Assembly: GCA_946625485.1 (NCBI GenBank)
Contig: CAMOTB010000003.1
Location: 1 to 54,289, forward strand
From: an uncultured Bacteroidales bacterium
GTDB taxonomy: Bacteria > Bacteroidota > Bacteroidia > Bacteroidales > UBA932
Direction: 5' to 3'
Length of the DNA: 54,289 nt
The stretch's first letter is position 1, and the number at the start of each line of letters is the position of its first letter. The notes under the pieces are model-generated. The model searched no databases. It had not been told where the DNA came from and worked only from the letters and a program-made list of their open reading frames with translations. This document shows positions 33,055 to 42,237 of the stretch, piece by piece. A program made the position numbers and the translations under genes.

Positions 33055-33765
33055 ATGAAGAAAAGGGTCGTCGTACTGACCGGCGCCGGTGTCAGCGCCG
33101 AGAGCGGATTGAGTACCTACCGCGACAGCGGAGGTACTTGGGACAACTACGATCCGATGGCCGTCGCCTCCATCCAAGGCTGGCTGACCGACCCCGGCAC
33201 CGTACTGGATTTCTACAACGGATTGCGGAAACGGATGGCAGCCTGCCAGCCCAATTCCGCCCATCTGGACATCGCCGCCCTGGAGAAGGAGTACGAAGTC
33301 ACCGTGATCACCCAGAATGTGGACGACCTGCACGAGCGGGCCGGCAGCACACGGATCATCCACCTTCATGGCGAGGCCACGAAAGTCCGTCCGGAAGACT
33401 GTTTCAATGACCGGGACGGATACAGCGAAAAGAGCGTGGTCGATGTGGGATATGCACCGGTCCGTCTGGGCGACAAGGATGCGCGCGGCGTGCAGCTCCG
33501 TCCGCACATCGTCTTCTTCGGCGAGGCGGTACCCAAGATGGAAGATGCCATCCGGGCAGTTGAACAGGCCGATGTCGTTCTGATTGTCGGAACCTCCCTG
33601 TCTGTCTATCCGGCGGCATCGCTCTATCACTATGCCGCTTATGATGTCCCGGTTTTCATCATCGACCCGAAAGAGGTCCCTGCCCGGGAGAAACGGATCA
33701 CGCACATCCAGGATGTCGCTACCCGGGGGATGAAAGTTTTTATCGAGAAGCTTAAGGAACTATGA
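33055..33765 (+). CDS. Sir2-family NAD-dependent protein deacylase
   Basis: 236 residues. The sirtuin motifs are all present: TGAGVSAESGLSTYRDSGG, TQNVDDLHERAGS, the catalytic His in IIHLHGE, RPHIVFFGEAVP and VGTSLSVYPAASL. The four zinc cysteines of most sirtuins are missing (only one Cys in that region), which is normal for the Bacteroidales branch. The enzyme removes acyl groups from lysines using NAD. Its stop overlaps the start of the patatin-type gene by 4 bp, so the two are probably co-transcribed; no functional link is obvious. Confidence 0.93.
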   Translation: MKKRVVVLTGAGVSAESGLSTYRDSGGTWDNYDPMAVASIQGWLTDPGTVLDFYNGLRKRMAACQPNSAHLDIAALEKEYEVTVITQNVDDLHERAGSTRIIHLHGEATKVRPEDCFNDRDGYSEKSVVDVGYAPVRLGDKDARGVQLRPHIVFFGEAVPKMEDAIRAVEQADVVLIVGTSLSVYPAASLYHYAAYDVPVFIIDPKEVPAREKRITHIQDVATRGMKVFIEKLKEL

Positions 33766-36190
33766 ATCTGATGAAAAGAATGCTTTTCCTGCTGGCGCTG
33801 TTCCTGCCCTTCGGGCTTCAGGCACAGGATAACGGACTGGTAATGCCCAGTGTCGATCCGGCTGCGGATTCCGTGGCGATTGCCTGCATGCGTGCCCGGA
33901 TGGACTCGATCCGCCGGACCGAAGGCCGGCCTACCGTGGCTGTCGTTCTGGCCGGCGGCGGCGCCCGTGGCATGGCGCACCTCGGCGTGCTGAAATACAT
34001 GGAGGAGCTGGGCTTCCCGTGGATATGATCGGAGGCACCAGCATGGGCGGTCTGGTCAGCGGCTTGTATTCCATGGGTTACGATGCGGATTACCTGGATT
34101 CGCTGGTCCGGGCCATCGACTGGTCCGTGATGATGTCGGACAAGGTGCCGGATTCCTATTCGACGTACAAGCGCCGTCACGACAAGGAACGTTTCGGCAT
34201 CTTCCTGCCCTTCCATTATGAGCAGGAAGACCGGGTCACCAAGCTCCAGCGGGAAAAGTCAGTCAAGAAGGCGCTCAGCAAGACGGAGACCCGGACGTCC
34301 GACATCAGTGAAGAAGCCGTGATGAAGGCCCGGATGGAGATGCCGGACGGCTATCTGTTCGGCTTCAATGTGAGAAATACCTTGAGCTCGGTGTCTGTCG
34401 GGTATCAGGATTCCATCTGTTTCCAGGAACTGCCGATCCCTTTCTTCTGCGTGGCGACGGACATGGTCAGCATGAAGGCAAAGAACTGGACTTCCGGAAG
34501 CCTGGTGGATGCGATGCGTTCCACGATGGCTATCCCGTTTTATTTCAGGCCTGTACGGACGGAAGGACAGGTGCTGTCCGATGGCGGGACGCGCAACAAT
34601 TTCCCGGTTGATCTCGCCCGGGCGATGGGAGCCGATATCGTGATCGGTTCCGAGATGCCGGTCCACCGGGACGCCTCGGAGCTCAATTCCCTGGGCGCCC
34701 TGGCCATGCAGAACATCTCGATGATGTCTTCCGATGCGGCCAACCGGACCCGCGATATGGTGGACGTTCTGCTGGAGCACGAACTGCCGGGATACAACAT
34801 GCTCTCTTTCGATGACGAAAGCGTTTCCAATATCATCCGGATGGGCTATGAACAGGCGCTGGAGCATAAGGAAGAATTCCTGGCCATCGCGGACAAGATA
34901 GGGAAGCGCTATCCCCACAATCCCCAGCATCCTGCCCGGGATATCGCCAAGGGACCGGTCAAGATACGGGAACTCAGGATTGAGGGTGTCACGGTGGAAG
35001 AGCAGAAATGGCTGCTTCGCCCCTTCCGTTTCATGCAGTCTCCTTTCTTCGGAAAGAAAGAGATCGATGCCGTCATCTCTCATCTGTATGGCTCGCGGGC
35101 ATTTGAGTCCGTGACTTGGCGGCTCGAGGGAGCCGAGGAGCCGTACACCCTCATTTTTGACTGCCAGAAAGGGCAGGTCAACGAGATTGGCGCCAATGTC
35201 CATATCGACAATGATGAGCGGGTTTCCGTCGGCGCATTCGTCGGCTTGGGCACGCGCCGGCTCAGCGGTTGGCGTTTCCAGGCGGAGACAAAGCTGGGCA
35301 CCAACACCGTACTCAATCTCGAAGGCGGATTCAAGCCCCTGAAGCGTATGCCTTCCATCGGAATGGCATGGAAGACGGTTTATCAGGATTACACGTACTG
35401 GTATGACGGCCTGGATTCGAAGATCAACGCCGTCCATTCCAAAATCGATCTCTTTGTCGAGGATTCGCAGATGACTTTCGGACGTTTCCGCATGGGGCTC
35501 AGCGTGCTGACCGAACCGTACGAAGAGTTCTTCGACATGAAAGTGATGTGGAAAGGATGGGATTTGAGGAGTCACTGGGAGTCCGCTTTCGCCCAGTTCC
35601 GTCTTGACACGTTCAATGACGGCTATTTCCCTACGCAGGGGTATCGGCTGGACTTGAATGCTCGCTATGTTTTCTCCGGCTATTCGGTCTACATGGACAG
35701 CAAGGAATCGGACGAGATCCTTGAAGGGAAAGTTCCGCCCTTTTTTACCGGCATGGGCAGTTTCTCTTTTGCCAGGACTTATGGTGATTTCACGTTCCGT
35801 CCGATGTTCTATGCCGGCTGGACTTCCCAGGAACACGGCAAAATGGCCGTGCCTCATTCCTTGGGTGTCGGGGGTATCATGGAGGGCCGCTATCTGGATA
35901 ACCAGATCCCCTTCTTCGGCTTCCCGACCGGCGTGCGCGTGTATGACGACATCGTCGGCACGGCCCAGTTGGATCTCCGCTACCGGATCAACCATAAGAA
36001 CTATGCGACCTTGCGGGCCGGTCTGTTCAAGAACGCACAGACCGTGGCAACCGTGTTCGGCGTTCCTTCGGCCTATGCCTTCGGTGCCGAATATGGCCGC
36101 AAGACCATCGTAGGCCCGTTAATGGTCGGCCTGGAATGGTGTGACCTCACCGGCTTCGGCCTGCATTTCTCCTTCGGGTTCATTTTCTAA
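33762..36190 (+). pseudogene. Patatin/POTRA/beta-barrel outer-membrane phospholipase, frameshifted
   Basis: The full product would be about 809 residues: signal peptide (LLALFLPFGLQAQ), patatin domain, a POTRA-like domain (VKIRELRIEGVTVEEQKWL) and an Omp85-type barrel ending LHFSFGFIF. The patatin oxyanion motif GGGARGMAHLGVLKYMEE lies before the break and the nucleophile motif GGTSMGGL just after it. The frame shifts near 34019: adding one G (CCGTGG to CCGGTGG) restores the expected PVDMIGGTS. The remaining 723 codons are open, so the damage is recent or a sequencing error. The architecture is like type Vd (PlpD) lipases. The downstream half could start at GTG 34019, but it would lack the glycine-rich loop and signal peptide. 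Confidence 0.85.
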
Positions 36191-38040
36191 TCCAGGGGGA
36201 TCCATACTTTCATCCTTCCGGCTTCGCGGTTGTCCCAGGCGTAGTAGGGAACGAACTTCAGGGTTCTGTCTGCGTGGCTGGCGATAAGGCTGACAACGCC
36301 TCGCAACAGTTCAGGCTCATAGGAGACCTCGAAATGCGTCCGCTCTGAAACCGTGAGCGCATCGAAATCCTCCGGATTGTCGGTTTCTTCCAGGCAATAG
36401 ACCAGCGGTCCCCGCTGGACGGCGCGCTTTCCCACATCTTCCTTGACCCGGGGATCCGCATCGACCAGCATGACCGGCATGTCCAGGTCCAGGCTGATCC
36501 GGTCTCCGTCTTTCCATTTCCGCTCCAGGACGGCATAGCCCTTTTCGACCGGAGGCTGGATGGCTTCCCCGTTGAGGCTGAGCGTGTACTGACGGCACCA
36601 TCCGGGGATGCGCAGCCGGATCTTTGTCGCGAAGGGCGCCTTCGTGCCGACACGGAGCGTGACGGCTCCTTTCCAGGGGTATTCCGTCTCCTGGGTGAGG
36701 GTCAGGGCATGGCGTCCGACTTTCATCTGCGCCGTATTGCCCATATACAGATTGACATAGATGCCATCCGCGGCCGTGCCGTAGATATAATTCCCGATCG
36801 AGGGAAGGAAGCGGCAGATCTGGCTGGGACAGCAGGCGCATCCGTACCAGGCCTGTCGGTGGTGATTGCCGGCGGATTCCAGCGGATTGACATAGAAGAA
36901 CCGGTCCCCGGCCAGGGAAATGCCGGCCAGGGCTCCGTTGTAGAGGGAACGCTCCAGGATGTCGGCATAGCGGGCCTCTCCCGTGAACTGGTTCATCCGC
37001 CAGTCCCAGAGCACCATGCCCACGGAGGCGCAGGTCTCGCAGTAGGCTGTCAGGTTCGGTAGGTCGTAATCCTCGGTGAATCCCTCGTTGTGCCGGGACT
37101 GCCCGATGCCGCCGGTGATGTACATGTTGCGCAGGACGACATCTTCCCACAATCTTTCCAGGGCGTCGATATAATCCTGTTCGCCCGTATAGGCGGCGAC
37201 ATCCGCCATCCCGCAGGCAAGATACATCAGGCGCACGGCGTGGCCGGAAACATCCGAGATTTCCCGGACCGGGATCTGATCCTGGTAGTACCTGGGATTC
37301 CAGGGGTTGCCGCTTTTTCCTTTGGAGCCGTGTCCGTGGCCGCGCTCCTCCAGCAGCCAGCGGGCGAATTCCAGATATTTCGCCTCACCCGTCGTCTCAT
37401 AGAGCTTGACCAGGGCGAGTTCGATCTCTTCGTGTCCGGGTACCCAGTCCCGTTTGCCGGGGCCGAAGAGCGACATCATGTGGTCTGCCATCCGGATGCT
37501 CACGTCCAGCAGTTTCCGCTTGCCGGTCACTTTGTAATAGGCGACGGCCGCTTCGATCATGTGCCCGGCGCAGTACATCTCGTGTTTGTCCATGTCGTCC
37601 CAGCGGTTTTCCAGGCCGGTCAGCGTGTAATAGGTATTGATGTAGCCGTCGGCTTGCTGGGCTGCGGCAAACTTGTCGATCCATTCGTCACACTTGGCTT
37701 CGAGGACGGGGTCCGGGTGATTCTGCAGCGAGTAAGCCATTCCTTCCAGGGCCTTATAGACATCGGAATCGTCAAAGAAGATGCCCGAGTGCTGTCCTTC
37801 TCCCCGTGCCGCGTTCTCGAAATTGCGGATGCGTCCGGTCTGGTTTTCGATCTGATCGATGCAGACCTGGAGCGTCTTCTCTTTGTGGCTCTGGAGACGG
37901 GGGCCCCAGAAGGCATCGTCAAGGGTTACCTGGGAGAAGGGAACCGGGGTGACCGGTTTGTGGGAACGGGTTTCCCGGGGGCTGGAACAGGCTGTGCAGG
38001 CCAGGATAAAAAGGCAGGCAAGGCAAAGGATTTTTTTCAT
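36187..38040 (-). CDS. GH127 beta-L-arabinofuranosidase-type lipoprotein
   Basis: 617 residues. Signal peptide with lipobox CTAC, then the GH127 (DUF1680) (alpha/alpha)6 barrel. Zinc and catalytic residues are visible: Glu and Cys in AYCETCASVGM and the Cys pair in YGCACCPSQICR. Other conserved segments are PFSQVTLDDAFWGPRL, DMDKHEMYCAGHMIEAAVA and NMYITGGIGQSRHNEGF. Family members remove terminal beta-L-arabinofuranose from plant glycoproteins and pectins; some have other specificities. It is monocistronic. The stop interlocks with that of the patatin-type gene (36187-36190). Confidence 0.9.
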   Translation of the reverse strand: MKKILCLACLFILACTACSSPRETRSHKPVTPVPFSQVTLDDAFWGPRLQSHKEKTLQVCIDQIENQTGRIRNFENAARGEGQHSGIFFDDSDVYKALEGMAYSLQNHPDPVLEAKCDEWIDKFAAAQQADGYINTYYTLTGLENRWDDMDKHEMYCAGHMIEAAVAYYKVTGKRKLLDVSIRMADHMMSLFGPGKRDWVPGHEEIELALVKLYETTGEAKYLEFARWLLEERGHGHGSKGKSGNPWNPRYYQDQIPVREISDVSGHAVRLMYLACGMADVAAYTGEQDYIDALERLWEDVVLRNMYITGGIGQSRHNEGFTEDYDLPNLTAYCETCASVGMVLWDWRMNQFTGEARYADILERSLYNGALAGISLAGDRFFYVNPLESAGNHHRQAWYGCACCPSQICRFLPSIGNYIYGTAADGIYVNLYMGNTAQMKVGRHALTLTQETEYPWKGAVTLRVGTKAPFATKIRLRIPGWCRQYTLSLNGEAIQPPVEKGYAVLERKWKDGDRISLDLDMPVMLVDADPRVKEDVGKRAVQRGPLVYCLEETDNPEDFDALTVSERTHFEVSYEPELLRGVVSLIASHADRTLKFVPYYAWDNREAGRMKVWIPLD

Positions 38041-38182
38041 AGGGGCAAAGATTCTTTTTCAAAGATGGCCATTTTTCTTTTACCTTCAAAACTTCGTCCC
38101 GGCAGGAACGATTTGGTGACATAAACGTTTAGCCAGAGGGAATTACGGGTGCGATTTCCCAACTTCGGAGAAAAACGCCACC

Positions 38183-39787
38183 ATGCTTGTCAAGATCTTT
38201 TGCGCCAAATGTATCGGCATCGAAGCCGTCACCGTGACCGTCGAAGTGGATATCCGCAGCGGGATCGGGATCCATCTCGTCGGGCTGGGAGATACGGCCG
38301 TCAAGGAAAGCCTTCTCCGGACAGTCAACGCCCTTCAGTCCCTGGGCTTTTCCATTCCGGGAAAGAAAATAGTCATCAACCTGGCTCCGGCCGATTTGCG
38401 GAAGAACGGAAGCGGATATGACCTGCCGATCGCACTCGGGATTATTGCCGCGTCCGACCAGCGCAAGCTTCCCTTGCTGGGGGAGTATCTCCTGATGGGA
38501 GAGCTCGGTCTCAACGGGGAAGTGCGGGAAATCACCGGAGCCCTGGCGTATGCCGAGATGGCGGCCCGGCAGGGTTTCAAGGGCTGTATCCTGCCGGTGC
38601 AGTCGGCGTTGGAAGCCGTCGAATTCCGGGACACCTCCGTTTATGGGATCCGCACCCTGGATGAGGCGATCCGCATTCTGTCCGGGGAGGGGGATAGTTC
38701 GGACCTGCTGGTCTGGAATGCGCCGGAGTATCTGCACCCGAGGCTCGGCCTTTCCAACCAGGAAGGCGTCGCCGGCTATATGGACTTTTCTGAGATTGTC
38801 GGCCAGGAACAGGCCAAGCGGGGCGTGGAAATCGCCGCTGGAGGTTGTCACAATGTCATTTTGATCGGTTCGCCCGGCTCCGGGAAGAGTTCCCTGGCCA
38901 AGGCGATGGCGGCCATCCTGCCGCCGATGTCGCAGGAGGAGTCCATCCAGACTTCCAAGATTTACTCCGTGGCCGGACGCCTGCACACCGGCGCCGGCCT
39001 GATCCGGCAGCGGCCTTTCCGGGCCCCGCATTATACGGCCTCCCTTCCGGCGCTGGTCGGTGGCGGTTCGGATACCATCCTGCCCGGGGAAATGTCCCTG
39101 GCACACAATGGTGTGCTCTTTATCGACGAACTTTGTGAAGCGCCGAAAAAGATGATCGAGGCGCTCCGGGCGCCGATGGAAGACCGCCGGGTCGTGATTT
39201 CCCGTCTGAAGAGCAAGGTGGAATATCCGGCCTCTTTCATGCTGGTTGCAGCGACCAATCCCTGCCCCTGCGGCTGGTATGGAGAAGGGGACCGTTGCAC
39301 TTGTACGCCGGGTCGCCGGGAAGCTTACCTTAGCAAGCTATCGGGTCCTTTGCTAGATAGAGTGGATCTTCAGCTTTGGCTTAAGTCGGTGAATCCCAGG
39401 ACTTTGGTTCGTGGTGCGGCGTCGGAATCTTCCGCGCAGGTCCGGGCCCGGGTCGTGGCTGCCCGGGCGATCCAGGCGGAGCGATTCCGGGATGAGCCGA
39501 TTCGGGTCAATGCCGAGATGGACAACCGGATGATCAAAAACTATTGCCCGCTGGATGCGCGCTGCCAGGATTACCTGGAGAAAGTCATGACCCGCCTGGG
39601 TCTCTCCGCCCGGGCCTGCACCCGCATCATCCGCCTGGCCCGGACCATCGCCGACCTGGAAGCGGCGGCTGCCGTCACGGCCGGCGGTGGCAGCCCTGGC
39701 CTGGCTGCCGCCGGACCCATCACGCCGGCTCATCTCGCCGAAGCCGCCGGTTACCGTTTCCTCGACCGGAAAAATCTTTTTGATTGA
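38183..39787 (+). CDS. YifB/ComM-family Mg-chelatase-like AAA+ ATPase
   Basis: 534 residues. An N-terminal Lon-protease-like S5 fold (EVDIRSGIGIHLVGLGDTAV, INLAPADLRKNGSGYDLPIA), the ATPase core with Walker A GSPGSGKS, Walker B GVLFIDE and arginine motifs, then the Mg-chelatase C-terminal lid. ComM relatives are hexameric helicases that drive branch migration during natural transformation. A Cys-rich insert NPCPCGWYGEGDRCTC is normal for the family. Unusual is a low-complexity stretch of about 25 residues near the C-terminus (AAAAVTAGGGSPGLAAAG), whose DNA forms a hairpin, between RTIADLE and the conserved AHLAEAAGYRFLDR. Confidence 0.93.
   Translation: MLVKIFCAKCIGIEAVTVTVEVDIRSGIGIHLVGLGDTAVKESLLRTVNALQSLGFSIPGKKIVINLAPADLRKNGSGYDLPIALGIIAASDQRKLPLLGEYLLMGELGLNGEVREITGALAYAEMAARQGFKGCILPVQSALEAVEFRDTSVYGIRTLDEAIRILSGEGDSSDLLVWNAPEYLHPRLGLSNQEGVAGYMDFSEIVGQEQAKRGVEIAAGGCHNVILIGSPGSGKSSLAKAMAAILPPMSQEESIQTSKIYSVAGRLHTGAGLIRQRPFRAPHYTASLPALVGGGSDTILPGEMSLAHNGVLFIDELCEAPKKMIEALRAPMEDRRVVISRLKSKVEYPASFMLVAATNPCPCGWYGEGDRCTCTPGRREAYLSKLSGPLLDRVDLQLWLKSVNPRTLVRGAASESSAQVRARVVAARAIQAERFRDEPIRVNAEMDNRMIKNYCPLDARCQDYLEKVMTRLGLSARACTRIIRLARTIADLEAAAAVTAGGGSPGLAAAGPITPAHLAEAAGYRFLDRKNLFD
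39686..39712. repeat. GC-rich inverted repeat inside yifB
   Basis: GGTGGCAGCC (39686-39695) pairs with GGCTGCCGCC (39703-39712) around a 7-nt loop. It encodes part of an Ala/Gly insertion that family members I know of lack. Confidence 0.6.
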
Positions 39788-39797
39788 CTGGGTATTT

Positions 39798-39819
39798 AGT
39801 ATTATTATTAATACTTTTG
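39798..39819 (+). promoter_or_regulatory. hicAB operator overlapping the -7 box
   Basis: AGTATTATTATTAATACT (39798-39815) is an 18-bp palindrome with one mismatch; the -7 element TACTTTTG (39812-39819) starts inside its right arm. The hicA ATG follows one base later, so the message would be leaderless or start inside the codon. Confidence 0.6.
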
Positions 39820-39820
39820 T

Positions 39821-40009
39821 ATGAAATACAGTGAATTAAAGCGTCATTTGAGGGACGGTGGCTGTTTTGTTATCAGGCAAGGTGCCAATCACGAGATTTG
39901 GTTCAGCCCAATAACCGGCCGGAGATTCCCGGTTTGCAGACACGATACTGCGGAGGTTTATGTAATGACGTTCAGAATGATAGTTAAACAAAGCGGGATA
40001 GCATTATGA
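39821..40009 (+). CDS. hicA: HicA-type mRNA interferase toxin
   Basis: 62 residues with the HicA double-stranded-RNA-binding fold: KYSELKRHLRDGGCFVIRQG, then the catalytic His in ANHEIW, a GRRFPVCRHDTAEV strand and a closing helix. HicA cleaves mRNA without the ribosome and is neutralised by HicB. The gene overlaps hicB by 4 bp. It sits between yifB and tsaE in otherwise conserved chromosome and is less GC-rich than both, which suggests acquisition. Confidence 0.88.
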   Translation: MKYSELKRHLRDGGCFVIRQGANHEIWFSPITGRRFPVCRHDTAEVYVMTFRMIVKQSGIAL

Positions 40010-40422
40010 AAAAGGTAAAGGTTATGGTCGGCAGGGTCAATGCGGGTACTTACGTATATTCTGTGGTAATGATGGCCGACGAGGTGCCTTTTGGTCTCAA
40101 TGGGACTGGAAAGACGATTGAAGAGGCAAAGCAGGACTTCATGGAAGCCTATCGTGAGATCAAGGAAATCATGGCTGAAAACGGAGAAAGTTACGAAGAT
40201 CTGGAGTTTGAGTTCTGCTATGACATTCCTTCATTCCTGGAATACTATGCCTATGCGCTGAGTCTTGCCGGGTTGGAACGTATTACCGGTATCAATCAGA
40301 GGCAGTTGAGCCATTATATAAATGGCACATCCAAACCCGGCAAGGTAACCGTTGAACGTTTCCGCAAAAGCATTCACTCTTTTGCCGAAGAATTGCAGGC
40401 TGCTGATGTAATTTGGCGATAA
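40006..40422 (+). CDS. hicB: HicB-type antitoxin with C-terminal HTH
   Basis: 138 residues. The N-terminal half is the HicB partial RNase-H-like domain (VGRVNAGTYVYSVVMMADEV, GTGKTIEEAKQDFMEAYREI), followed by an acidic linker and an XRE-type helix-turn-helix (LERITGINQRQLSHYINGTS, then KPGKVTVERFRKSI). It binds HicA and represses the operon, probably through the palindrome at 39798-39815. The tsaE promoter starts within 25 bp of its end. Confidence 0.88.
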   Translation: MKKVKVMVGRVNAGTYVYSVVMMADEVPFGLNGTGKTIEEAKQDFMEAYREIKEIMAENGESYEDLEFEFCYDIPSFLEYYAYALSLAGLERITGINQRQLSHYINGTSKPGKVTVERFRKSIHSFAEELQAADVIWR

Positions 40423-40444
40423 TGGCAATTAATAGTTATCTTTG
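40412..40444 (+). promoter_or_regulatory. Promoter of tsaE
   Basis: TTTG at 40412-40415 inside the last hicB codons, a 21-nt spacer and TATCTTTG at 40437-40444. The start codon is only 6 nt further on, so the leader is very short. Confidence 0.65.
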
Positions 40445-40450
40445 CGGCTG

Positions 40451-40876
40451 ATGAGACACGAATTGATAATCGAGAGCCTGGAACAGATCGATGCGGTCGC
40501 CGGCGCTTTTCTCCGTGAGATCGGGGACCGCAGGATCGTGGCGTTTTATGCTCCGATGGGAGCGGGAAAAACAACCTTCTGCAGTGCGGTATGCCGTGTT
40601 CTCGGCGTCGAGGAAGATGCTGTCAGTTCCCCGACTTTCGCCATTGTCAATGAATATCGCGCGCGGGGTGGTGAACCGGTTTTTCATTTTGATTTTTACC
40701 GGATCAACCAGGTCGCCGAAGCGCTGGACATCGGTTTCTACGATTATATCGACAGCGGCTGTCTCTGCTTGATTGAGTGGCCGGAAAACATCGAAGACAT
40801 TCTTCCGGAGGAGACGCTCCGGGTCTCGGTCAGCGTCGCTCCGGACGGGTCCCGTATCCTTTCCTGGGAAGACTAG
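40451..40876 (+). CDS. tsaE: tRNA threonylcarbamoyladenosine biosynthesis ATPase TsaE
   Basis: 141 residues from the ATG at 40451; a TTG at 40442 lies inside the promoter and is unlikely. Walker A is APMGAGKTTFCSAVC, followed by the conserved SSPTFAIVNEY and FHFDFYRI, and IEWPENIEDILP with the Glu-Trp-Pro motif. TsaE works with TsaB and TsaD to place t6A at position 37 of tRNAs that read ANN codons. It is essential in most bacteria. It ends against a convergent lipoprotein gene with interlocking stops. Confidence 0.95.
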   Translation: MRHELIIESLEQIDAVAGAFLREIGDRRIVAFYAPMGAGKTTFCSAVCRVLGVEEDAVSSPTFAIVNEYRARGGEPVFHFDFYRINQVAEALDIGFYDYIDSGCLCLIEWPENIEDILPEETLRVSVSVAPDGSRILSWED

Positions 40877-42144
40877 GGGCAATGCAGGACGGAAGTCAGG
40901 AAGCCGTTGAGCGGCAATGGACAAGACTGCCCGTTCACCCATAAGACCGGGGAACCGTCATATCGGCTCAGAGCCAGGAACAGCTTACCTTCTTCTGCCC
41001 AGGCGCACTGGGGCATGATCAGGAGGGCCGTATCTCCGTCGAACGGATACTCCCTTCCGTTTGCCGTTGCCGCCAGGAGGCGTCTGCCTTCCCGGCGCAG
41101 GAAAACCTGCTCTCCCAGCCAGTCGATGCGGCCCGCCGCCGTTTGCAGCAGGTGGGAGTCCGACCACAGGCAAGTGTAGATCTGCTGGTTCCAGTTCATG
41201 CGGAGCGTCCCGCTCAGGCGGATGGCTCCACCCAGACGCAGCAGCTGGAAACTCAGTTTCTCCCCCGGAAACAGGGTGGTGGCGGACAGGTCGTGTTTCT
41301 TGCTCCCGATGTACAGGACCGGCTGGCGCTGGCGGATCTGGCAGGCCAGGCAGACCGTCCCGTCGAAACAGCGGATGTCATACAGTTTTGTCAGATGGGC
41401 CGGAAGGGGAAGGTCCAGCGCTTTGCCGTTGCGGACCAGCCGCCATTCCCCAGCCCCGTTCCGATAGAGAAAGCAAGCCTCCCCGCCGTCCTCAAACAAG
41501 GCTCCGGTCCTGCCGAAAGCGAGATCTGCCAGGCTGCCATGCAGGATGGCGTCCTGCGTCTGAAACAGCTGCTTCCAGTTGCATCGCAGGATCAGGCCTC
41601 CTTCGCTCATCCGCTGCGAGAGGGTATAGATATCCTCGCCGAGGGGAAGGATGCCCCGCAGGTATTCGGGCTCTGAGGCGAGCAGGACGGTCTGGCCGTC
41701 GCGGCGATAGACGGTTCCTCTCTCCGTGATGCATTGCGTATAGAGGTGTCCGCCGATGAACTGGTGCCGGTCCGCATCCAGGCTGACGGCCTTGCCGGCC
41801 CCTGCCTCCAGGGCCAGAAGGGTATCCACGCGGGGCTGACCCTGGCCGGCAAGAATGCTCCGGACGTCTCCAATCCGCAGCAGCAGGAGACGCCCTTTGA
41901 GGGTGCCATGGGCGGTATCGCGCCGCCAGTCATAGCCTTCCGGGTAACAGACCGCCGTCAGGAACAGTCCGTCCCGGGGAATGATGATTTGCTGGGTGGA
42001 GTCTTTGCCCCGCGGGATCCGGCCGCCCGCCAGGCGGTGCTCCGTATCCGCGCGCTTGATGTGGATGTCGGGCTCCATGCGCCCGCAAGATAAGACCCAA
42101 AGGAGAAAGAGGAAGCCAAGTCCCGTCCGGATGGAAGATTTCAT
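40873..42144 (-). CDS. Lipoprotein of unknown function, repeat-like beta structure
   Basis: 423 residues with a signal peptide and lipobox VLSC. The mature part has many short strand pairs (GRLLLLRIGDVRSILAG, YRRDGQTVLLASEPEYLRGI, GGEACFLYRNGAGEWRLVRN, PVLYIGSKKHDLS, SLDADRHQFIGGHLYTQ), which suggests a beta-propeller. Cys residues are more numerous than usual. I recognise no family. Translation starts 25 nt after a strong terminator, so it has its own promoter in a very small space or depends on read-through. Confidence 0.75.
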   Translation of the reverse strand: MKSSIRTGLGFLFLLWVLSCGRMEPDIHIKRADTEHRLAGGRIPRGKDSTQQIIIPRDGLFLTAVCYPEGYDWRRDTAHGTLKGRLLLLRIGDVRSILAGQGQPRVDTLLALEAGAGKAVSLDADRHQFIGGHLYTQCITERGTVYRRDGQTVLLASEPEYLRGILPLGEDIYTLSQRMSEGGLILRCNWKQLFQTQDAILHGSLADLAFGRTGALFEDGGEACFLYRNGAGEWRLVRNGKALDLPLPAHLTKLYDIRCFDGTVCLACQIRQRQPVLYIGSKKHDLSATTLFPGEKLSFQLLRLGGAIRLSGTLRMNWNQQIYTCLWSDSHLLQTAAGRIDWLGEQVFLRREGRRLLAATANGREYPFDGDTALLIMPQCAWAEEGKLFLALSRYDGSPVLWVNGQSCPLPLNGFLTSVLHCP

Positions 42145-42169
42145 AGCCGCAGGTTTTCTGCAAAGAAAG

Positions 42170-42194
42170 AAAAAAACCCTGTCTCACGACAGGG
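42170..42194 (-). terminator. Rho-independent terminator of the sigma/anti-sigma operon
   Basis: On the minus strand CCCTGTC (88-94 of the block, 42188-42194) pairs with GACAGGG (42177-42183) around a 4-nt loop, followed by a T-run (42170-42176). Confidence 0.85.
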
Positions 42195-42237
42195 CCTTCC
42201 GATTAGTTTTTAAGTTTTTTAGTGAAATGTATGTTTT

